Positions 4,567 through 7,923 of a stretch of DNA of 7,923 nucleotides are shown one piece after another. Position 1 is the first letter of the stretch. Every line of letters starts with the position of its first letter. This DNA is from an uncultured Oscillospiraceae bacterium (lineage in GTDB: Bacteria; Bacillota; Clostridia; Oscillospirales; Acutalibacteraceae). The notes under the pieces are model-generated. The model did not search any database. It worked only from the letters and a program-made list of their open reading frames with translations, and was not told the DNA's origin. Made by a program: the position numbers and the translations under genes. Location: assembly GCA_902462665.1 (NCBI GenBank), contig CABQCM010000051.1:1-7923 (forward strand). Direction: 5' to 3'.

Positions 4567-6480
4567 ATGAAAAACAAAATATTATCTTTTGCTCTGTGCC
4601 TGTGTCTGTTAATCGGACTTTTCGCAGGCACGCTGGTTCCTGCTTGTGCCGAATCGAATTCCGACGACTGGAATTGGATTTTGTCAGGGAATGACGTTGT
4701 TCTGGTTGGCTATCGCGGAACCGAAACCGATTTGATCATACCTTCCGTCATCGAAGGACATCGAGTTACCACGCTTCAAGAATCTCTGCTGAAAGGAAAA
4801 TGCGACATCACTTCGGTTACTATTCCAGCTAGCGTTACCCTGATTCAACATTTTGCTTTTCGAGATTGCGGAAACTTAACGGCGGTGTATTACGAGGGGA
4901 CTCTGGAGCAATGGTGCAATATTTCTTTTGAGGAAAGCTATAGCAACCCGCTTACCTGTGCCCATCATCTGTATATTCAGGGAGAAAAGTTCACCCAGTT
5001 CACCCTTCCCGATAACATCACCTCCATCAAAAAATTTGTTTTTTCCGGCTGTAAGGATTTTTCCGAGGTCACGATTCCCGAGGGGGTGATCGAGATAGGG
5101 GAAGGCGCTTTTTTGAATTGTGCAGGTTTGGTTTCGGTTACCCTTCCGGTTAGTCTAACCAGCGTTAAAAGCAATGCTTTCGCAGAATGCGAGGGATTGA
5201 AGGCAGTATATTATGAGGGCGACCTTACCGAGTGGTGTAATTTGTCCTTTCAGAGATGGCGCAGTAATCCGCTTGTTTATGCCCACCATTTGTATATTCA
5301 GGGAGAAGAGATCACCCGGCTCACCATTCCTGATAGCGTTACCACCGTTGGAGTTGCCGCCTTTTCGGGCTGCACCGGCCTTACGGATGTCGTATTTCAC
5401 GATGGTATTGCCACAATTCAAAGCCAGGCGTTTTTAGGCTGCACGGGACTTACCTCGGTTCATATTCCCGATAGCGTTACGTCCATTGAGTCCGAGGCGT
5501 TTTCCGGCTGCACTGGTCTTGAATCCATTTCGCTTTCCAGCAGCCTCGACTGCATTCAGGAAGAAACCTTTTTGGATTGTACCAGTCTCACCCGGGTTAC
5601 CCTTCCCGACCGTGTTACCGATATCGGGCTGGCCGCATTTTCCGGTTGCATCCGTCTTGTCTCGATTGATATTCCCGACGGCGTTACCAGAATAGGCGGC
5701 GATGCTTTCCAGCAGTGTCAAAGCCTTACGGAGGTTACCATTCCCGATGGGGTCCGTTGGTTGGAAGGCGGCGTTTTTGTTGGTTGTATTAGCCTTACCT
5801 CTCTGAATATTCCCGACAGTGTTGTGAGTATCGGTGCAGACGCCTTAGATGGCTCTGGGATTATCTCGATCGATATCCCTGACAGTGTGACCTATATAGC
5901 CGATTTTGCTTTTGCCCGCTGCGAGGGTCTTACCTCAATCACCATTCCCAACAGCGTGGAACATATCGGAAGCCGGGCTTTTTATCAGTGTTCCAATCTC
6001 GTTTCTGTAACCCTTCCTGAAAATATTACCGCCATAGAGAATTTTGGCTTTGAAGGCTGTCCAAGTCTCATTTCCGTGACCATCCCCGCTGCGGTTACCT
6101 CCATTGGACATAAGGCATTTCGAGACTGCACTAGCCTTACTTCGGTCGTCATTCTTAACGACGATGTTTCCGTCGACCCGATTGCTTTTGAAAACTGTCC
6201 TGGCTTGATTCTTTACGGGTCTTCTGGTTCGACGACCGAGAGGTATGCCCTGGAGCATGACTTAACCTTTGTTCCACTGACATCAGAGCCTTTTGCACCG
6301 GGGGATGTCAACGGTGACGGTAACCTCAATGCGGCTGACGCTTTGCTGGTTCTTCAGCATTCGGTTCGGTTGATTACCTTGGGTGGAAATCACCTTGCGG
6401 CGGGCGATATCAGTGGTGACGGCAGGGTCGATGCTATGGACGCTTTGTTTATTTTCCAGAAATCGGTGGAATTGATTTAA
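4567..6480 (+). CDS. Secreted BspA-type leucine-rich-repeat protein with C-terminal type I dockerin
   Basis: This complete 637-residue protein starts with a signal peptide (about 1-28: Lys2, Lys4, a Leu/Cys-rich core, cleavage near Ala28). A short beta-rich lead-in (about 34-80) precedes seventeen leucine-rich repeats of ~23 residues (81-547), of the LRR_5/BspA type with the pattern IPxxVxxIxxxAFxxCxxL. Two 'YYEG..WCN' inserts interrupt the array. A capping segment follows (about 548-572). A type I dockerin (579-637) has two calcium loops: Asp580, Asn582, Asp584, Asn588, Asp591 and Asp614, Ser616, Asp618, Asp622, Asp625. Dockerins bind cohesins, so it is probably held on a scaffoldin or at the cell surface. 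No catalytic domain is visible; binding or adhesion is inferred from the repeats. AAGGAGG lies ten bases before the ATG. It has its own promoter and terminators. Confidence 0.95.
   Translation: MKNKILSFALCLCLLIGLFAGTLVPACAESNSDDWNWILSGNDVVLVGYRGTETDLIIPSVIEGHRVTTLQESLLKGKCDITSVTIPASVTLIQHFAFRDCGNLTAVYYEGTLEQWCNISFEESYSNPLTCAHHLYIQGEKFTQFTLPDNITSIKKFVFSGCKDFSEVTIPEGVIEIGEGAFLNCAGLVSVTLPVSLTSVKSNAFAECEGLKAVYYEGDLTEWCNLSFQRWRSNPLVYAHHLYIQGEEITRLTIPDSVTTVGVAAFSGCTGLTDVVFHDGIATIQSQAFLGCTGLTSVHIPDSVTSIESEAFSGCTGLESISLSSSLDCIQEETFLDCTSLTRVTLPDRVTDIGLAAFSGCIRLVSIDIPDGVTRIGGDAFQQCQSLTEVTIPDGVRWLEGGVFVGCISLTSLNIPDSVVSIGADALDGSGIISIDIPDSVTYIADFAFARCEGLTSITIPNSVEHIGSRAFYQCSNLVSVTLPENITAIENFGFEGCPSLISVTIPAAVTSIGHKAFRDCTSLTSVVILNDDVSVDPIAFENCPGLILYGSSGSTTERYALEHDLTFVPLTSEPFAPGDVNGDGNLNAADALLVLQHSVRLITLGGNHLAAGDISGDGRVDAMDALFIFQKSVELI
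4876..5028 (+). repeat. Insert cassette, copy 1, within the LRR array
   Basis: It encodes residues 104-154: an AVYYEG...WCN...SNPL...AHHLYIQGE block followed by the first part of the next repeat. It matches copy 2 at 31 of 51 residues by my count. Similar 'YY.G....W' blocks occur in other BspA-type proteins, where they replace part of a repeat. Confidence 0.8.
5197..5349 (+). repeat. Insert cassette, copy 2, within the LRR array
   Basis: It encodes residues 211-261, aligning without gaps to copy 1. The two copies start exactly 107 residues apart. The best-conserved part is the 3' half, including a shared 17-base DNA block within the codons for LYIQGE. Three ordinary repeats lie between the copies. 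Confidence 0.8.
6301..6477 (+). other. Type I dockerin domain coding segment
   Basis: Two 25-residue segments, GDVNGDG...DALLVLQHSVRLI (579-603) and GDISGDG...DALFIFQKSVELI (613-637), form the paired F-hand motifs of a dockerin. The residues at calcium-loop positions 10 and 11, which help set cohesin specificity in studied dockerins, are Ala-Ala in the first and Ala-Met in the second. This differs from the Ser-Thr type of Clostridium thermocellum, so cohesins of that species may not be partners. The domain lies at the extreme C-terminus, as is usual. Confidence 0.9.
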
Positions 6481-6607
6481 TCATTTCCCACAAGAGGTTT
6501 GCAATCGTTGAGGACATGTTCGCTTGGCTGTCAGACGAAGTGCGCTGTCCAGCCAAAGGGCGAGAGATGTTTTGCATCTATCGTAGCCATTGCATTTTTT
6601 ATTTGAT

Positions 6608-6641
6608 ATTCACCTCGGCCGTTCGCCGGGGTGAATTTTTT
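6608..6641 (+). terminator. Rho-independent terminator downstream of the LRR-dockerin gene
   Basis: A 12-bp stem (6608-6619 with 6625-6636, including one G-T pair) closes a five-base loop. It runs into six T residues at 6636-6641. It lies about 130 bases after the LRR-dockerin stop, leaving a long 3' untranslated segment (6481-6607). That segment holds only a weak 7-bp hairpin (6524-6530 with 6550-6556) and no convincing gene. Confidence 0.85.
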
Positions 6642-6663
6642 ATATGATGGCTTCGGGCGGAGG

Positions 6664-6696
6664 AAAAGCGCAGCATGTGTTTATGCTGCGCTTTTT
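6664..6696 (+). terminator. Second, tandem Rho-independent terminator
   Basis: A perfect 13-bp stem (6664-6676 with 6683-6695) has a six-base loop and ends in five T residues (6692-6696). Its 5' arm starts with four A residues, so it could also act on the minus strand. Only 22 bases separate it from the first terminator, so no gene fits between. It probably backs up termination before the sporulation locus. Confidence 0.87.
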
Positions 6697-7007
6697 GTAT
6701 GCAGCGATAAAGGGGCTTGGATTTGCCATAAAACACTTTCGAATCTTATGATGAGAAGATCGAAGGGAACCAATAAATGTGTTGTTGCATACAGCCGCTT
6801 GCGCCTCGAAGGAGCCGCCATAACAACGAAGGATGAAGCGAAGATACAGCAGCCGTTCCCTCAAAAAATAGACGGGCTTTTTGAGAAACAAAAGGTTCTA
6901 TTTTCGGACAGGCCGGCGTAGGTATTTATTACACCAGCACGGCGCGGCGAATGATTTCCAGCGCCAATGCAGGGACAAGGCGTCCAACGCCTGCGGGAGG
7001 GAAAATC
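6697..7007. other. Gene-free stretch upstream of spoIIIAA
   Basis: No open frame here has a credible start and ribosome binding site. A weak AT-rich hairpin lies at 6860-6867 with 6878-6885. A GC-rich 6-bp hairpin with a three-base loop (6978-6983 with 6987-6992) sits just before the spoIIIAA ribosome binding site. The spoIIIA promoter, sigma-E dependent in Bacillus subtilis, would be expected here. A CATACA at 6788-6793 resembles a sigma-E -10, but I found no matching -35. Confidence 0.5.
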
Positions 7008-7923
7008 ATGCGTCATCTTCATGAAATGTCCCGGCGGTTTGAGCAGCCGGCTTCGTTGACCGCCGCGCGTCTTCGCGGCGCCCTGCTGCGCCTGAGCGAG
7101 CCGGACAAGGCCGAGGTGCAGGAAATCCGCCTGCGTTCCGGCGGGGCGCTGGCCGTGACAGTCGGCGGCATAGTGCGTTTTGTCGGAAGCGACGGACGCT
7201 GCACGGCCCTGCCGTCGGCCGGTACCCTGCGCTGTACCGCCGAAGAAATAGAGCAGACCTTTCGCGCCTTGTGCGGTTACTCGGTGCATTCGCATCAGAA
7301 TGAACTGCAAAATGGTTTTATCAGTCTCAAAGGCGGTCACCGAGCGGGAATTTGCGGCACAGCCGTGTGGGAAAACGGGCGGATTGCATCCATCCGGGAA
7401 ATTTCATCCATTAATATCCGAATTGCTCATGAGATTTTGGGAGCGGCAGACGGAGTCATGTCTCTATTTAAAAAAGGAATGTGTTCTTTCTTGCTGGCCG
7501 GACCGCCGTCAAGTGGCAAAACCACGCTGTTGCGGGATTTGGTTCGGCGGCTGAGCGGCGGGGAAACCGGCCGCGTTTATACCGTTTCGGTGGTGGACGA
7601 GCGTGGCGAGTTGGCCGCCATGTGGCAGGGCGAGGCACAAAACGATCTGGGGCCGTGCTGCGACGTGCTCACCGGCTTTGCCAAAGCGCAGGGAATCCTC
7701 ACCGCCGTGCGCTGTTTGTCGCCCGATGCGGTCGTGTGCGACGAGGTGGGCAGCGCGGAGGAAATCGAAGCGGTTTCGGGATGCCTCAACGCCGGGGTGG
7801 CGGTCATTGCCAGCGCCCACGCCGCTAGTCTGCAGGAGGTGTATGAACGCCGGCCGCTGCGCGCCCTGCTTGAGACGGGGGCTTTTTCTCGTCTGGTGCT
7901 GCTGGAAGGCGGCGCGCATCCTT
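7008..7923 (+). CDS. spoIIIAA: Stage III sporulation protein AA, ATPase, 3' end beyond window
   Basis: This is the first 305 residues of SpoIIIAA, close to the full length of the B. subtilis protein, so little should be missing. The protein is a secretion-type (type II/IV-like) ATPase that serves the SpoIIIA-SpoIIQ channel between mother cell and forespore. Walker A GPPSSGKT is at 165-172, the conserved VVDERGEL is at 195-202, and the Walker B-like strand AVVCDEVG is at 241-248. ASAHA at 269-273 fits the family's conserved histidine region. The N-terminal domain includes EIRLRSGG at 39-46 and GHRAGICG at 110-117. The ATG at 7008 follows GGGAGGG (6995-7001). The rest of the spoIIIA operon (AB-AH) is expected to the right. 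Expression in the mother cell under sigma-E is inferred from the family. Confidence 0.95.
   Translation, partial: MRHLHEMSRRFEQPASLTAARLRGALLRLSEPDKAEVQEIRLRSGGALAVTVGGIVRFVGSDGRCTALPSAGTLRCTAEEIEQTFRALCGYSVHSHQNELQNGFISLKGGHRAGICGTAVWENGRIASIREISSINIRIAHEILGAADGVMSLFKKGMCSFLLAGPPSSGKTTLLRDLVRRLSGGETGRVYTVSVVDERGELAAMWQGEAQNDLGPCCDVLTGFAKAQGILTAVRCLSPDAVVCDEVGSAEEIEAVSGCLNAGVAVIASAHAASLQEVYERRPLRALLETGAFSRLVLLEGGAHP

Larger units (their letters stand above)
4807..6207 (+). repeat. Array of seventeen ~69-base leucine-rich-repeat units
   Basis: The units encode residues 81-547. From residue 250 they are in perfect 23-residue register (250, 273, 296, 319, 342, 365, 388, 411). Unit 12 (411-432) is one residue short and lacks the conserved Cys and final Leu. 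The 23-residue register then resumes at 433, 456, 479, 502 and 525. At the DNA level the repeats are diverged, with recurring short blocks such as ATTCCCGA and AGCGTTACC, so they are old duplications rather than recent slippage. Confidence 0.9.

Noticed and set aside
3822..4631. 269-codon open frame on the minus strand
   Set aside because: It runs through the operon terminator, the LRR gene promoter and antisense to the gamma subunit. It has no motif support.
4807..6207. Regular DNA repeats considered as a CRISPR or tandem satellite array
   Set aside because: The periodicity of about 69 bases is explained by in-frame leucine-rich repeats. There are no identical repeats with unique spacers.
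6516..6647. 43-codon plus-strand open frame beginning MFAWLSDE
   Set aside because: It extends through the terminator stem and T run and has no good ribosome binding site.
6788..6793. CATACA as a sigma-E -10 element for spoIIIAA
   Set aside because: No acceptable -35 lies 13-15 bases upstream and it is about 215 bases from the start codon; too weak to annotate.
6640..6891. 83-codon minus-strand open frame
   Set aside because: It begins at a TTG without a ribosome binding site, and its 3' part is the terminator hairpin. The product has no recognisable domain.
6631..6921. 96-codon plus-strand open frame
   Set aside because: Its GTG start lies inside the first terminator stem and it runs through the second terminator. 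No ribosome binding site or family resemblance.

Overview
The window looks like chromosomal DNA from an anaerobic, endospore-forming Clostridia member (Firmicutes). Three things suggest this. There is a ferredoxin-linked 2-oxoacid oxidoreductase operon, typical of strict anaerobes. There is a spoIIIAA gene, found in endospore formers. There is also a secreted leucine-rich-repeat protein with a type I dockerin, which points to a relative of the cellulosome-bearing Ruminococcus/Oscillospiraceae or Clostridium groups. Strong AGGAGG-type ribosome binding sites and sigma-A-like promoters fit this placement. The genus cannot be fixed from this sequence alone.

Layout. Bases 1-828 (minus strand) carry the first 276 residues of a secreted alpha/beta-hydrolase esterase, cut by the window edge. 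A divergent intergenic region follows, with a clear plus-strand promoter at 1071-1099. Bases 1161-4403 form one tightly packed plus-strand operon of five genes: a P-loop NTPase with a TTG start, a 2x[4Fe-4S] ferredoxin subunit, and the alpha (VorB-like), beta (thiamine diphosphate) and gamma subunits of a 2-oxoacid:ferredoxin oxidoreductase. A perfect 17-bp hairpin at 4418-4458 closes the operon. Bases 4567-6480 are a stand-alone gene with its own promoter. It encodes a 637-residue secreted protein with seventeen ~23-residue BspA-type leucine-rich repeats and a C-terminal dockerin. Two hairpin terminators follow at 6608-6641 and 6664-6696. After about 310 bases with no convincing gene, spoIIIAA starts at 7008 and runs off the right edge.

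How the genes work together. The four oxidoreductase subunits should form one enzyme that oxidatively decarboxylates a 2-oxoacid (a branched-chain one is the best guess) to acyl-CoA and passes electrons to ferredoxin. The co-transcribed NTPase is probably an accessory or maturation factor, but its role is unknown. The esterase and the dockerin protein are both exported and may both act outside the cell, but no regulatory link between them is visible. SpoIIIAA belongs to the separate forespore-engulfment channel system.

No CRISPR array, rRNA, tRNA, insertion sequence or phage gene was seen. The least ordinary items are the conserved-looking NTPase heading the oxidoreductase operon and the non-catalytic LRR-dockerin protein with its duplicated insert cassette. 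Neither amounts to strong evidence for a wholly new system.
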